Positions 45,801-50,172 of a stretch of 50,279 nucleotides of DNA are shown piece after piece. The DNA comes from a virus, in IMG/VR virus record IMGVR_UViG_3300028394_001413, positions 1 to 50,279 of that record; one strand, written 5' to 3'. Under the pieces are notes generated by a model that was not told the origin of the DNA, searched no databases, and saw nothing but the letters and a program-made list of their open reading frames with translations. Each line of letters begins with the position of its first letter. The first letter of the stretch is position 1. The position numbers and the translations under genes were made by a program.

Positions 45801-46263
45801 TGACATTATAAACAATGTCAGTAGCAACTGTTACTGCCGGTGCACCGGTTGGCAACCAGTAATATTGATTAAAGTTGATTACTTTATCCAAATCAACAAA
45901 CGGATCCCATGAATAAAATTGACTGTTAAACAGTCTGTCGTTATTATCAATGATGCCACCGTTTAATTTTACAGCATCTACTATGCCCGGATAACTAATG
46001 AAATCGACTGCTGTTGCTGTGTTTGTTTTTGTAAATACAACAGCAGGATCTAATTGATAGTCAGTGCGTGTTTTTGTAGGTTCAATTACATATTTGTCTT
46101 TAGCATTAATACCATATCCAAACTTACTACCAACATAACCTTCAATACGCATCGTATTTGGTTGATCCGTAATTTGATCTAGTGTTGCTCCTAAAAATTG
46201 TGCGTTAGTAGGGGTCTGAAATACTTCAGGTAAAAAGTTTAGTGTTCTAATTCTTGTTGCCAT
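27826..46263 (-). CDS. Giant modular virion structural protein, 6145 residues
   Basis: One unbroken frame of 18.4 kb. The N-terminus (TLNFLPEVFQTPTNAQFLGA, and DRLFNSQFYSWDPFVDLD at about 108-125) matches large structural proteins that follow gp6 in aquatic T4-like phages, the place of gp7 in T4. Modules in order: mixed beta regions to about 1880; a CBM5/12-like GSIVLYKNRYWTAL near 1900; an FG-GAP-like propeller at about 2340-2940, interrupted by one repeat module; INEVKPYHVVIKDF near 3500; a GEEQIAYSGVDR and LTRGVNGT unit near 3604-3640; eleven copies of a 65-90 residue 'FTG/FG..YYV' module; BNR/Ycf48-like repeats at about 4630-4955; and a C-terminal LQRGANGTGT unit. Cysteine is rare and no membrane segment is seen. 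It probably forms baseplate-proximal side or host-binding structures. Confidence 0.9.
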   Translation of the reverse strand: MATRIRTLNFLPEVFQTPTNAQFLGATLDQITDQPNTMRIEGYVGSKFGYGINAKDKYVIEPTKTRTDYQLDPAVVFTKTNTATAVDFISYPGIVDAVKLNGGIIDNNDRLFNSQFYSWDPFVDLDKVINFNQYYWLPTGAPAVTVATDIVYNVSDYVVTDLPNGYNISSDVNPSGSTNPSLTFIRGGTYTFTVDQNTAFWLQGKPGVTGYDPAQPNLQTRNILGVENNGASRGVVTFNVPYKNAQDEYNFPGNNLVDVVSTTPFDEINGQLLSYVKNIDGVTALGGRTVLFYNTGVVNETGFVGPFYDTTLYDENGGNAPFVYPGTSIDNNNYNGGYYTDPSATFYLITYVGDPDNPTLKLVPYAPIPTEEKITAVYGTQWKARNFYRNIEGVINLIPYLSSLLDTIYYQDGTSPDKVGVIKLINSNSANQINVNDILGKKNYTAPNGVVFTNGLKVSFAGSIYPTTYKTGEYYVQGVGTAIELLDIATLIAPEPFTAGTYTPYDTLPYDIGNYDSTLYVPVYQDYLTIARNSIDRNAWSRSNRWFHIDVINATAGYLNDPTIVTTYATQNNKAKRPVIEFYPNLQLFNNNIVGKQPIDFFDTRTTDAFTQVAGQLAYYPDVEVYTASTASIASASSATSTTITVLASDVGPVTSIGASIGTFQVGQYITDNAGKLPRNSQISAISGTTTLTLTVTWPYASSFTSATNVSLIANGLPNDDYALYDGAKIVFSVDTNVDVRNKIYIVRFSSIAGSIPVITLTEVEDGLVLPNEGTFTFKGYYNQGMDFYFDGLTWFEAQQKTTINQAPLFDVFDNDGVSFGNNNVYVGSSFKGNKLFSYGIGSGINDLILGFPLRYSSVNNVGDISFDVLINSATFNYVKGIAPITQKVNTGYVHNYSDLSTFSRALGWQTAVAESRQYQVFNFDYVASNPVTTYTCDIAAATNTAWPNIQLYVNNDLQASSTYTYEITEDSTVITFTPPNPLVDTVIEITILSDQVSPTAYYEIPINLQNNPFNTDITTANVGDIRGQYQSIFYNNPDTTGVVFGSNNYRDLGNLVPWGNKIIQNSASLALPGTFLRKQNHNLVDSLQYNSQQYIIFKNLLVNTIDSTDYTYYQLPAVMLDNALDQITSGKIESGPFFWSDMLPNMSAYATNTYTFANSLDVSIYPLTRIYDFTKSNYYGVLVYLTRTVDNFTTTTQLLINIDYTVSTDTPSLTISTDLLPGDIVTIKEYNQTYGSYVPNTPTKLGLYPAFVPEVILDSNYTQPTYFIRGHDGSYNQLYGDYIDGNLVDFRDKVLLEFETRIYNNLKLSDIIPIRDYDVIPGFFRNTGYSYDEVLSIYSQYFLNWIGQNRVEYKPQVGYSSIDQFTYNYSQSGNKIDGSQILQGYWRGIYQYFYDTSEPNTTPWEMLGFTAMPSWWTGRYGAAPYTSDNLVLWKDLAQGINWNNGDPYVMSQFIRPQLLEVIPVDSAGNLLSPFDAIVGNYVERSFKHDWKVGDVAATELSYRRSSTWPFDLMKLLSLTKPAEFYNLGVDVDNYKYNTEFNQFLVNNRSHLVISDVQIYGNGIAKTSYINWIVDYEKQLGVDATTNITNLLANLDVRLAYRLAGFSDKTLLNFYVEKGTPNSTNASLLIPNESYQVLLYDNVPFDKIIYSGVIVQNVGTGWKVFGNSQNNAYFNISVPKINGNYNKVSVEGLSVQIANDYFDNKSQLIPYGTEFNSIHDVAQFIGSYNNYLLNQGVLFDQIESGLAVIWSQMVAEYLYWVQSGWEKGSLINLNPAANIMTINKDSYIVQPLTLQKQNFVLNQNLYPIKSTDLAVVREGTLFTATPLNQGDTVAYGQFNISNFEHGIVFNNVTLFNDIIYNLITGLRQARILTKGVKTADWNGTIDAQGFILNQDNILEWDSITKYTKGSIVLYKNRYWTALQVINASAIFDTKLWKETNYNEIQKGLLPNGSTRSYESTLFYNTNISNLDRDSDILSWSLIGYRPRDYLALADLTDITQVNVYKNMIKQMGTRIAANNFKGVTLLQGGIDYDINDNWAIKTGEFGGVLDNNFVDFRLNQTQLTGNPSTVALTTGDYTDGVEQEVPLYSVFNYSRPLTNPNVLPTLPVDTPNRLYPAAGYVNFNDISVYGYYYNDLNTAQTPLEKLYVGEYVWIADYNGTWQVYTPISNGQLIEVVNNLNGTVTLTFAEPHNLTKYQTIAIINFNAGVNGYRIVQSIIDNNRVTIALNLLASVTRLTGTGIVMRFQSQRVNQPSDINSLPLLNTEFVKNKVWVDTNTDGDWAVYRKSLNYVYDLELLRTGALKFGSAVATTSDLGYLIGDSDLGVAYRYVYDPVFKVFVMRQSITGSESFGSTISYSGNKFAISQPTGALLANRLVKVYDLIVSITQNILQLSQTIQAPTGATNWGSATAFSGDGNWLYISAYEQNSVYVYRKSQVTGLYEYSTIINVLGLVAGDNFSYSLSTNYYGDTVIIGAPDVDTTVDNTGSTYIFERLVQNFESQYNSQPLVPQTFKLVYTPGTTIRTASAIASNAVTLNSVAGLTAGVNGTAIVFTGTVFGSIALNQVYYVKSIVGSTVTLSLTRNGTTLTLTNSSGTMSAVVQTQPLFVSVNGTLITDNNYAVTGTTLNVYQSLIAGDIITSSSSQFVLIETLVSPDNLTIGEQYGYSLDTNTYGTEILVGSPFQLNSQNQEGAVYRYTDGGGKYGIITGLLDCQVSTPTTILINGYVVDIPLGNATIVANSIASANITNVTATTQNGKLVISTISNELAYVNDKLNIVTLSAHDFYQLGISKYQLTQTINDPHSQGRTQFGTTIKFNESSSFVVSSPVSTRYEETTFDASDDANYNNDTLFDNNTTQFLDTYTNAGAVYMFDYVSNYDENLNNVGQFVYAQNVNAFDLDYGAQPYYGTALDFNNNQVVVGTPNFRPNINNGQVIIYQNATGVQDWSVYRNSTPIVDVNAIQNAQLYSASTNNTLINLDYIDPLQGKLLGAVAENIDITSNRDPAAYNGPNSTNTSSIVWGAKHVGKLWFDTSTTKFVNYHQSNDVVYNSKWWGQVFPGSSPVVCSWISSNVLPTNYAGPGTVKDVNEYTIEYTLNTTGAIVPVYFYWVRNTNIVFTQLGKTLSDTICESYIANPLTTGISYFAPLLPNAFGLYNTMDYVNNTDTVMHVGFATGTNDDVSHSAYSLIRENTDDFLPGLPGTPGVTYPKSLYNRMLESMSGVDESGAVVPDPNLPKPVQSGILVRPRQSFFYDRFGALKNYLTTANEILAKYPYNETSYSTFLNTSGAVNPSTVGNPNWSGAEELFYNTQDYWTPINWWAIGYNDNTRPAMMVQSYYDLATLNAQNGLIVTVAKNGQGLQETYKYDIIINDWVRIGLQNGTIQFKSSLWDYATARLGFGDNFFDTTPFDTYPSEETRYIVRALNEEMPTELGFFKNEGLILLFNYIISETIESQNYLPWLNKTSFVDVSHTIRELLPLKIFQSDNQDFLSGYINEVKPYHVVIKDFLFRYTGLDLWRGNVTDFDLPATYNTNLQKYITPELVYTNPSQDNQYLPTDPIWQTPPYVEWFNNHGLSITGVNNYPITTLASYLTLNSIDMVVDNVYGFPVDSVIQIGEEQIAYSGVDRAYGLLTGLTRGVNGTPVTNHIPGEQIITDLPAVLLLNGGRGYTEPPKVTAYIDTTVFPAPTRAAILQPVMNLDTILRIDVVDPGEGYVELPQILIEPSAIITFPSSYVDLSNDTVIIQSQLLRTGDLIRYSVGANTTPIGGLKQGEYYYISVLETIPNFVISFYTTYVGALKDQDRVNLLNGGSGSNNYIAISARASCVSTAIPIRENQITLRFDRTSYTSQVQDWAPNNFYGSFYAGVFRNTTQVASSGLTLESSAPPIDSILASAQGAPFYLQDVSNNHVVDWSSRTRIVTNTSNTGYITIAPSEGGTPLEGYVGPTTGFYIGMPIKFTGAKFGGLVVGTVYYISAINGLTQFKLVDGVGNPVVLTTETAPVAGLTAMIGEVSNTAVVTIDYPGILPVTTTQSATNYVISPLLSGSQGGTAGFYQGISLFFTTNSTGNYQTFGNIVENETYYVTTVINSTTFTMSTSNNPINLTATQVYGTGDYVKLSTVSSLSINDPIIFTAMYIVGSSVSNFGGIIAGQVYYVASIDYSTNRITISNTVNGGNVNLSDVAAATNTYCTMTDQKDTVKLTTATGNITMNVGLPISPGQITGQKFTFYKTSGNYINGGAGYTGTVSNLVTRITVATTATSNYLYLNQLYGGTTHMYVNMPFKVTANIGNLIAGTTYYVKSLGTISVDISSSSSSTNLYTAANTTGFYVGMPIIFTGGIFGNVKPLVTYYIKSLPDSTHFSISEYLGGPTFILSGNNGLMTVSANDPYITVSSSLGGSTFALANSTTVTTLTQYVTSTPTFYVSYKLGGYSVTTHTAGSGFAYNNNITLLGTNFGGTTPLNDVIINVSGIGTTGEITSTIISGTPAELAKQYYLKVISDTQLEVYENALMTIPVDGTILAIEYAAGDYVFLPEPFYFNQSIVKYNNKVWQCIVSNSDAEFILGKWELMDSGSRRLNALDRIVGYYQPTVNMPGLDLTQLVSGIIYPNNTYLDNAFPPADEYPLDTLLSDQPFYPTSINNMAITWDGVKYVGGANSPTYSSAIISENSINWAIDKIADSPVSITSIKYVSGLYGSGLYVITTANSATPIYISQDGIQYATSGGAYIPYDSTAYSITPYDFSSLKVESTLLNSVDYFNNIWVAVGENIVASTDSYFWGEVYKLPYPGVLRSVHYVNNPGFTGWLAVGNWTIGNTTSSVILSSDDGFVWTQINEGITTIITSATLNVVYSSNDLIIFAGANGKLFSNASPASYTQQTTNVVTGLNDVIYADGVYVVVGDNGTIITSTDTITWTTRVSTTTNNLNGITYDVVNNRFVVVGDNNTILTSINAGVTWILSSVYTVDPTVYTVQGDAFTSGYGPEELVPGVVSDNLTMIVNTRPGTNWNVGEYGHTGFNVVSTQITPNTLTQTQYSFLNIVQNPATIAIYDLDLSTGLSVRTFNFTVDWVNKIITLTNYLAVNHQLVIDLYEVGNGDQLEKSNSQVVPFIDDVGTGFTEIPLNCNYSASRFNGSGVIRPGTGPTEILCTSTRALDNSILCASTTDFVLNQSIMFQGDVLGGLELDTDYYVKTISLITNRITVSASTVDGLAGPAYVLTDDTGSMEAIIISAIDLAWTDPIVLHNGNILNFGHQTIATQTKSLTNSIVCNTTGEFYPGDIVTFSDEIAVIPVGNFLYTTGLTPQYQYTILSIIDDNEFTVEDPANLGNALTLSDSTGIAICIVGDYAFAEETNGITAKLVFATQYNQNDDFVQFTVFGETQPQQYGYSIPLTQLYTAQGGETQLALENYVGGDNADNAIVEKNGLRLINISDYTISYATGFIYLNSSLAPNDVLAITTYNLTDRQYLNTTYGGTFAGSSTAILNIVATTHQSAFDELVVAGHFLTGVQYQIVSVGTTDFTSIGASSNTVGVIFTATGLGTGTGTAGVGWGDHFSPSPDYLTLGSGDTSALVTNLAVVFSAPTIGGIVANKYYYISTIIDSTTFSISETVSGPTFSLITDFGSMSGYINPAIVANITNIENTITAPAQVTTCSQTYFGTNVIDCANIPLGSAGLNVIFKGTSFGNIATDGTVYIVDTVVSATSFTIKDEYGDPVVLSDDTGSIVAYIGGTPAVTVYTGIPHGLQENNIVRINGVTGSVQLNNNTYYAKIVNITTIELYYAPYDPTLNYTNSPVTGVGAYTGGGYVWLDKTFTLTITNGTSTSSTGNKITVNSTRNLELNTPVYFTGNVTGTNLVIGTKYYIKEISSLTEFTVSTTYDGAVFVLANATVSFGVSEWEQSNVDRIWVTVNGYRIPSSSLYINPNNNLSILHTISPGDAVIITNMIPTSTPNELTYILNVTKDSIPSVFRANSLTTTWLTRTLQYTDSIIYVEDVSKLTNTIVQIDTVPALVNGIATIGLEADKRTIAQVIVKNGNITLSSSDYNIDIVDTAPVLKITSGVAEGDTVTITLILGNIIYLAGEQIRFTTIDFDTNTITGLQRGANGTGTRSFIPVYQKVYSALSQDRLPDTYYNQTWNSYVYNTVLGDPLQISNTFSANFLNQDYA
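28635..30860 (-). repeat. Second block of five 'FTG-FG-YYV' protein modules in the giant gene
   Basis: Five diverged copies lie near 30860-30620, 30530-30285, 29625-29430, 29370-29125 and 28850-28635. Each has a hydrophobic V/I-x-F-x-G/S strand, often GNI or GGI, then YYV/YYI, then an F-x-I/V strand and a V-L-x-D/N-x-T-G-S-M ending. Between them sits a GTTDFTSIGA...FTATG unit near 29765-29690, another module common in aquatic phage tail proteins. Confidence 0.7.
31400..32370 (-). other. BNR/Ycf48-like beta-propeller repeats within the giant protein
   Basis: The encoded residues of about 4630-4955 contain repeated units such as MAITWDGVKYVGG, NNIWVAVGENIVASTDSYFW, VILSSDDGFVWTQINEG, GVYVVVGDNGTIITSTDTIT and RFVVVGDNNTILTSINAG. 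The recurring VGxxGxIxxSxDxxxW pattern is typical of BNR/Asp-box or Ycf48-type propellers, which bind glycans or proteins. Confidence 0.7.
33140..34530 (-). repeat. First block of five 'FTG-FG-YYV' protein modules in the giant gene
   Basis: Five adjoining copies encode, for example, GFYIGMPIKFTGAKFGGLV, AGFYQGISLFF, DPIIFTAMYIVG, MYVNMPFKVTANIGNLIAG and GFYVGMPIIFTGGIFGNVK, each followed by a YYI/YYV strand. They are diverged at DNA level, so duplication is old or selection for variation is strong. An isolated further copy lies near 38690-38470. Confidence 0.72.
37440..39240 (-). other. FG-GAP-like (integrin-type) propeller region within the giant protein
   Basis: Residues of about 2340-2940 hold repeated units such as SFGSTISYSGNKFAIS, WGSATAFSGDGNWLYIS, NFSYSLSTNYYGDTVIIGAP, QYGYSLDTNTYGTEILVGSP, QFGTTIKFNESSSFVVSSP and YYGTALDFNNNQVVVGTP, each followed by a V-Y-x-Y/F strand. 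The FG...G..V.VG.P spacing is that of FG-GAP repeats, which fold as seven-bladed propellers. One 'FTG' module interrupts the series. Confidence 0.72.
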
Positions 46264-46289
46264 ATAACTCTCTAATTGTTATTGTATAC

Positions 46290-49200
46290 TTATCTTATTT
46301 GTAATTGCACTGGAGTTAAAGCTGCGATGATTACAACGTCATTTGCTGTTGCACCGTTAACAAAAATTTCATAAGGAGCTGATTTGATTTCGTACAAGTC
46401 ACCAAAGTTCATTGTAGGATCATTTGGAACTAATACAACTGAACTCATTAAATCTCCTAACTGTGCATGTAAATATGCACTTAATTCTGAAAAGTAGAAT
46501 GTGTCTCCAAAGTTCCAATTATTGATATTAAAATAATTGTTCATAGCAGTTAGGGTTGCACTACGTACTTCACTATCACTTGCATTTGTCATTTGTGACT
46601 TGATAACTTTAACTGTACCTTGTAATTGAGGTGTTGCCTTGTGACCAAATAAAGGAACAAATCGAACACTATTTGGTACTACGTTATCAGTCAGCATCTT
46701 GTAATCATCTAAACGACCATAAGCTTGTTGCAATTCACTAATTGTAGGGATATCTGGTTTTGGTACTGTATCAGTAGAATCTTGTATATAATTTTGGTAA
46801 GCTGTATAGTAAGCTTGTGTTACCAAATACAAATCAATGATGTTTGTAGTTGCCGGATCAATACGTGTAGTGTTATTACTATTATGACGATACTGAAATT
46901 GCAATCCTTGGCGTCCTGATTGCATTAGATATTGAGGTTGCGGAGTCATTATATAATATGGTGTTGTCACTGTAGTATCTTGCACTGATATGTAAAACTT
47001 GTTTTCATTATATGCATAGAATAACTGACCTAATGGATATTCGTATTTTACAACTTCGATGGTAGTTAAATTAGGATACTGATATACCACTTCACTTGAA
47101 GATATCACTTGATAACGTGATAAATTAACCGCATCTTGAATTAGTTCAAAAAATGCGTATATACCAATGTTAGCATTGTTAACTTGATAGCCTGTAACAG
47201 TAGTAAAGAAGTCAGGATCTAAAATAATTTCTTTATTGTTTACATCAATACTAGAAACTTCTACTTCAAAGTCATTCACATAACCATCACTTTCAATTGT
47301 TTGTCCAACGATGTTTACTTTGACTGGTTTAGCTAAAGCATAGTTATTTCCAGGTTGGGTATTAGTTGATAACATATTAACATAATCTGCTAGAATCTTA
47401 CCAGTTACTGGATCATATACTAACTTACCTATTTCAAACCAGAATCGTGTGTCAGCTACTGATCCAAAGTAATACTTTAATGATCGGTAATACACTGAGT
47501 ACATATTGTTACCGGTAGATTGAAAATTCACAAACCAATTATCTTGATTATATGCACCTATAGACCATCTATCCTGTGATGCTAATAATGAATTATTAAA
47601 TATCAAGCTAAAGCTTTGATTCAATTCCATTCTGGTAATTGCTTCTTGTCTTACTAAAGTAGGTAATGTGTTTTGAAATGCAGGTATAACTTGATTAACG
47701 ATGGCACCATTTGGCACATACGCATTTAATGAAACTGGACCGATGCCGTTACTAAAATTACCAGTACCGTTATTATATCCATCACCAATAACACTTAATA
47801 CTGTTGTCCAAAAGAATGTGGTATTGGTTGGGCCTGCAATACCTGCTATCAATCTGTTATTTTGATCAAAGTAATAACCACTTGGAGCAATCACCCGAAT
47901 CATAGCTCCTGGTGTAATATATTTTACATCATGCGTTGAGTAGGTGCCGATAGCTATTGGTACATCTATTGATCCAGATATATTATAAAAATAACCAGTT
48001 ACACTATTAGCATCTACTGTACTGGTATTCCAGTATACAGTCCCGTCACCAGATGCAATATTGATATCATACCGTGTGTAATTTTCTAAGTAATACTGTC
48101 TTGCTCTAGTATCAGCCAATGCATTAGCCAATGCATCGGTTAAAAACTTAATGATGTCACCGGTATTGTTAATTGTTAATAACAACCAACCATTGTCATT
48201 GTTTTGATATAAAGCACCATCGTTTGCAAAACTATTAGTGCTAGAGTATTTTCCGGTAGGGTCAAGTAAGTCTAAATTTTTAGACACACCAACTGAAGTT
48301 CGGTTAATAGCTTTACTTTTAATAATTGAACTATATAACGTATATGGGAAATTGTTATAATCTTCGCCATTAACCATTCTGTTTTGAGTATAATATCTTG
48401 CAGGGGCACGTTGTTTAATATTTGCTATTGTTTCTCTTGCTTGTGCAGTTGATGCTGGTAATTGTAATTGTAATCCTAATGTAAGTGCTTCTGTTCGACC
48501 TGCTCGGCTAATATACTGTATTGTTACTTGAATCCCTTGCATCTCAGTTGGATCAATTGTATAAGTCAATGCATTACCTGCACGAACATATGCTCTAAAA
48601 GATCCAACCGGTGCTTCAGAAAATACCCCATCTCCAAATGCATAACTAACTAAATCATTAAAACCTGAAATAACTGAGAAGACTTTTTTAGTTGATGTGG
48701 TTGAACTTAGTTGTGCATTTGCATAGACACTCTCAACTTGTTTCCAAAGAGTTCTTCCACCATTAGCGGTGCTTAATTGATATAACCAAGTATCAGTATT
48801 ATTAACACCTTGAATGTTAATGTTTACTACTTGATTTGAAATTTGTTGTGGTAAATTAAAATCGTAGCTTTGTAATTTTCCTTGTTTAAAATAAAAGAAA
48901 AAACCTGTGTTTGGACTACCGTAACCTAATTTGTCATTGCGATATAACATATTAAATCTGCCAGTTGGTGCCGGCGGCAATTCATATACATAATCTTCAT
49001 TCACGCTGGTAACACTACACAATTCAAAATTCATATTCATTGTATCAACTGTAGAGGTGAACGGTATAACAGGTAAACTGTTTGGTGGAATTTCTATAGC
49101 GTATTCACTAGTCAATACACCTAATAATTCTGCTATGTTTCCCGGACGTCCAATTTTTTGACTATTGATTAATGTGGCATTAACAATTGTATTAAACTGT

Positions 49201-49661
49201 TCTAACCAGCTAATATTAGCCGGATCGTTCCAAACAATTGTTTGATTACCCAAATTAATACCATTAATGTCAGTTAATTGTTCTGTTGTTCTTATACTGG
49301 TAACTTTGATAAATCCCTGACCAGTAATGTTTCGTTTTGGGTTGTAGCTGACTAAGTTGGCTAATTTGATAACACTGTCTCTACGTTCAGCAGTGTCAAT
49401 AAAGTTTTCACGGGTGTTTAAATCATTACGGAAAGCAATACCCTGTCCCATAAATGCAATAACATCCATCAACGCAATAAATTCGCTAGATTCGATGTAA
49501 TCGTTAAAGGTTTCTGGGTAGTATGCTCGCAGATAGTCAATGAAACTCTTACGTAAAGTCTCATAATCGTAACTTCTGAAGTCAGCCTCACGGAAGGTTT
49601 GGTATATTGCCTTCCAATCGTTGACACCGAATATTGATGATTGTCTTGAACTTGTAGCCAT
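46290..49661 (-). CDS. gp6: Baseplate wedge subunit, T4 gp6-like
   Basis: A 1123-residue protein. The N-terminal half carries the strongly recognisable gp6 pattern of T4-like phages: SIFGVNDWKAIYQTFREADF, LRKSFIDYLRAYYPETFNDY, ESSEFIALMDVIAFMGQG, NDLNTRENFIDTAERRDSVI and ANLVSYNPKRN, within residues 9-112. Long beta-rich and helical segments follow, with a final part containing FGDTFYFSELSAYLHAQLGD near residues 1060-1080. In T4, gp6 dimers form the ring that holds baseplate wedges together and control sheath contraction. It follows gp25-like with a 46-bp gap and precedes the giant gene by 26 bp. This copy is longer than T4 gp6 (660 residues), as usual in aquatic T4-like phages. GATAAATA stands 17 bp before the ATG. 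Confidence 0.92.
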   Translation of the reverse strand: MATSSRQSSIFGVNDWKAIYQTFREADFRSYDYETLRKSFIDYLRAYYPETFNDYIESSEFIALMDVIAFMGQGIAFRNDLNTRENFIDTAERRDSVIKLANLVSYNPKRNITGQGFIKVTSIRTTEQLTDINGINLGNQTIVWNDPANISWLEQFNTIVNATLINSQKIGRPGNIAELLGVLTSEYAIEIPPNSLPVIPFTSTVDTMNMNFELCSVTSVNEDYVYELPPAPTGRFNMLYRNDKLGYGSPNTGFFFYFKQGKLQSYDFNLPQQISNQVVNINIQGVNNTDTWLYQLSTANGGRTLWKQVESVYANAQLSSTTSTKKVFSVISGFNDLVSYAFGDGVFSEAPVGSFRAYVRAGNALTYTIDPTEMQGIQVTIQYISRAGRTEALTLGLQLQLPASTAQARETIANIKQRAPARYYTQNRMVNGEDYNNFPYTLYSSIIKSKAINRTSVGVSKNLDLLDPTGKYSSTNSFANDGALYQNNDNGWLLLTINNTGDIIKFLTDALANALADTRARQYYLENYTRYDINIASGDGTVYWNTSTVDANSVTGYFYNISGSIDVPIAIGTYSTHDVKYITPGAMIRVIAPSGYYFDQNNRLIAGIAGPTNTTFFWTTVLSVIGDGYNNGTGNFSNGIGPVSLNAYVPNGAIVNQVIPAFQNTLPTLVRQEAITRMELNQSFSLIFNNSLLASQDRWSIGAYNQDNWFVNFQSTGNNMYSVYYRSLKYYFGSVADTRFWFEIGKLVYDPVTGKILADYVNMLSTNTQPGNNYALAKPVKVNIVGQTIESDGYVNDFEVEVSSIDVNNKEIILDPDFFTTVTGYQVNNANIGIYAFFELIQDAVNLSRYQVISSSEVVYQYPNLTTIEVVKYEYPLGQLFYAYNENKFYISVQDTTVTTPYYIMTPQPQYLMQSGRQGLQFQYRHNSNNTTRIDPATTNIIDLYLVTQAYYTAYQNYIQDSTDTVPKPDIPTISELQQAYGRLDDYKMLTDNVVPNSVRFVPLFGHKATPQLQGTVKVIKSQMTNASDSEVRSATLTAMNNYFNINNWNFGDTFYFSELSAYLHAQLGDLMSSVVLVPNDPTMNFGDLYEIKSAPYEIFVNGATANDVVIIAALTPVQLQIR

Positions 49662-49678
49662 AGTTTTTCTCTTTTAAG

Positions 49679-49686
49679 TATTTATC
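49679..49686 (-). promoter_or_regulatory. GATAAATA, late-promoter-like element
   Basis: GATAAATA on the minus strand lies in the 46-bp gap before the gp6-like gene, 17 bp upstream of the ATG. One mismatch to the T4 late core. The spacing would allow a leader of about a dozen bases with a weak AGAG ribosome site. Confidence 0.42.
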
Positions 49687-49693
49687 TTAACTG

Positions 49694-49707
49694 AAAACCA
49701 TGGTTTT
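49694..49707. repeat. Perfect 14-bp palindrome in the gp25-gp6 gap
   Basis: AAAACCATGGTTTT reads the same on both strands and lies directly after the gp25-like stop codon. The GC core is only four bases, so hairpin termination would be weak; it may also be a protein binding site or chance. Confidence 0.35.
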
Positions 49708-50160
49708 TTAGGATCTGATTGTTGCTTGATTAGTTTGGTTATTAAAAAATACATTCAATAAAGTAGCTTGATTAAAGGGCGCTACTGCTATTTCTACTTC
49801 AAGTAGTATACCATTGTCTTGCACAAACGATTTTACTTTATTAAGAATAAGCCTAGGATCATTTTTTGCTATTTTTCTAATTTCGTTTTCTATATTAAAC
49901 TGAGTATTTGTATTATTAGGTTCAAATATATAAGACCAAATAGTTGTTCCATAGTCAGGATTACCTACTTTTTGTCCTTTAGGTATATTTAGTGCATTTA
50001 TAAAATCTTGTATAACTAATGGGGCATCTACTAATCTAAACTTTTTACCAAGAATAATAGGCTGCACAATTCCACCTACGCCACCGTCTACTCCTGGTAA
50101 TGCTGTGGTAGTTTTAGGTTTGTTAGCATTTATAGTTGAAAAACCGTTATATGTTGACAT
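49708..50160 (-). CDS. gp25: Baseplate wedge subunit, T4 gp25-like (GpW/gp25 family)
   Basis: I start at ATG 50160 (MSTYNGFSTINANKPK); a TTG five codons upstream is open but overlaps the previous gene and looks less likely. The protein has 150 residues. Residues of about 40-145 show the family pattern: LVDAPLVIQDFINALNIPKG, NPDYGTTIWSYIFEPN, ENEIRKIAKNDPRLILNKV and a final beta strand GILLEVEIAV. DPRL matches the family's conserved EPR motif in relaxed form. gp25 joins the baseplate inner wedge and nucleates the tail sheath; homologues also occur in type VI secretion and R-type pyocins. It is followed by gp6-like, the usual order in T4-like phages. Confidence 0.92.
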   Translation of the reverse strand: MSTYNGFSTINANKPKTTTALPGVDGGVGGIVQPIILGKKFRLVDAPLVIQDFINALNIPKGQKVGNPDYGTTIWSYIFEPNNTNTQFNIENEIRKIAKNDPRLILNKVKSFVQDNGILLEVEIAVAPFNQATLLNVFFNNQTNQATIRS

Positions 50161-50164
50161 ACTG

Positions 50165-50172
50165 TATTTATG
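50165..50172 (-). promoter_or_regulatory. CATAAATA, late-promoter-like element
   Basis: CATAAATA on the minus strand spans the stop of the upstream partial gene and lies 4 bp before the gp25-like ATG. One mismatch to the T4 late core. As at 27816 and 6263, the close spacing would give a nearly leaderless message if it acts as a promoter. Confidence 0.33.

Noticed and set aside
46287-46294. GATAAGTA before the giant gene as a late promoter
   Set aside because: Two mismatches to the T4 core and overlap with the gp6-like stop codon; too weak to list as a feature.
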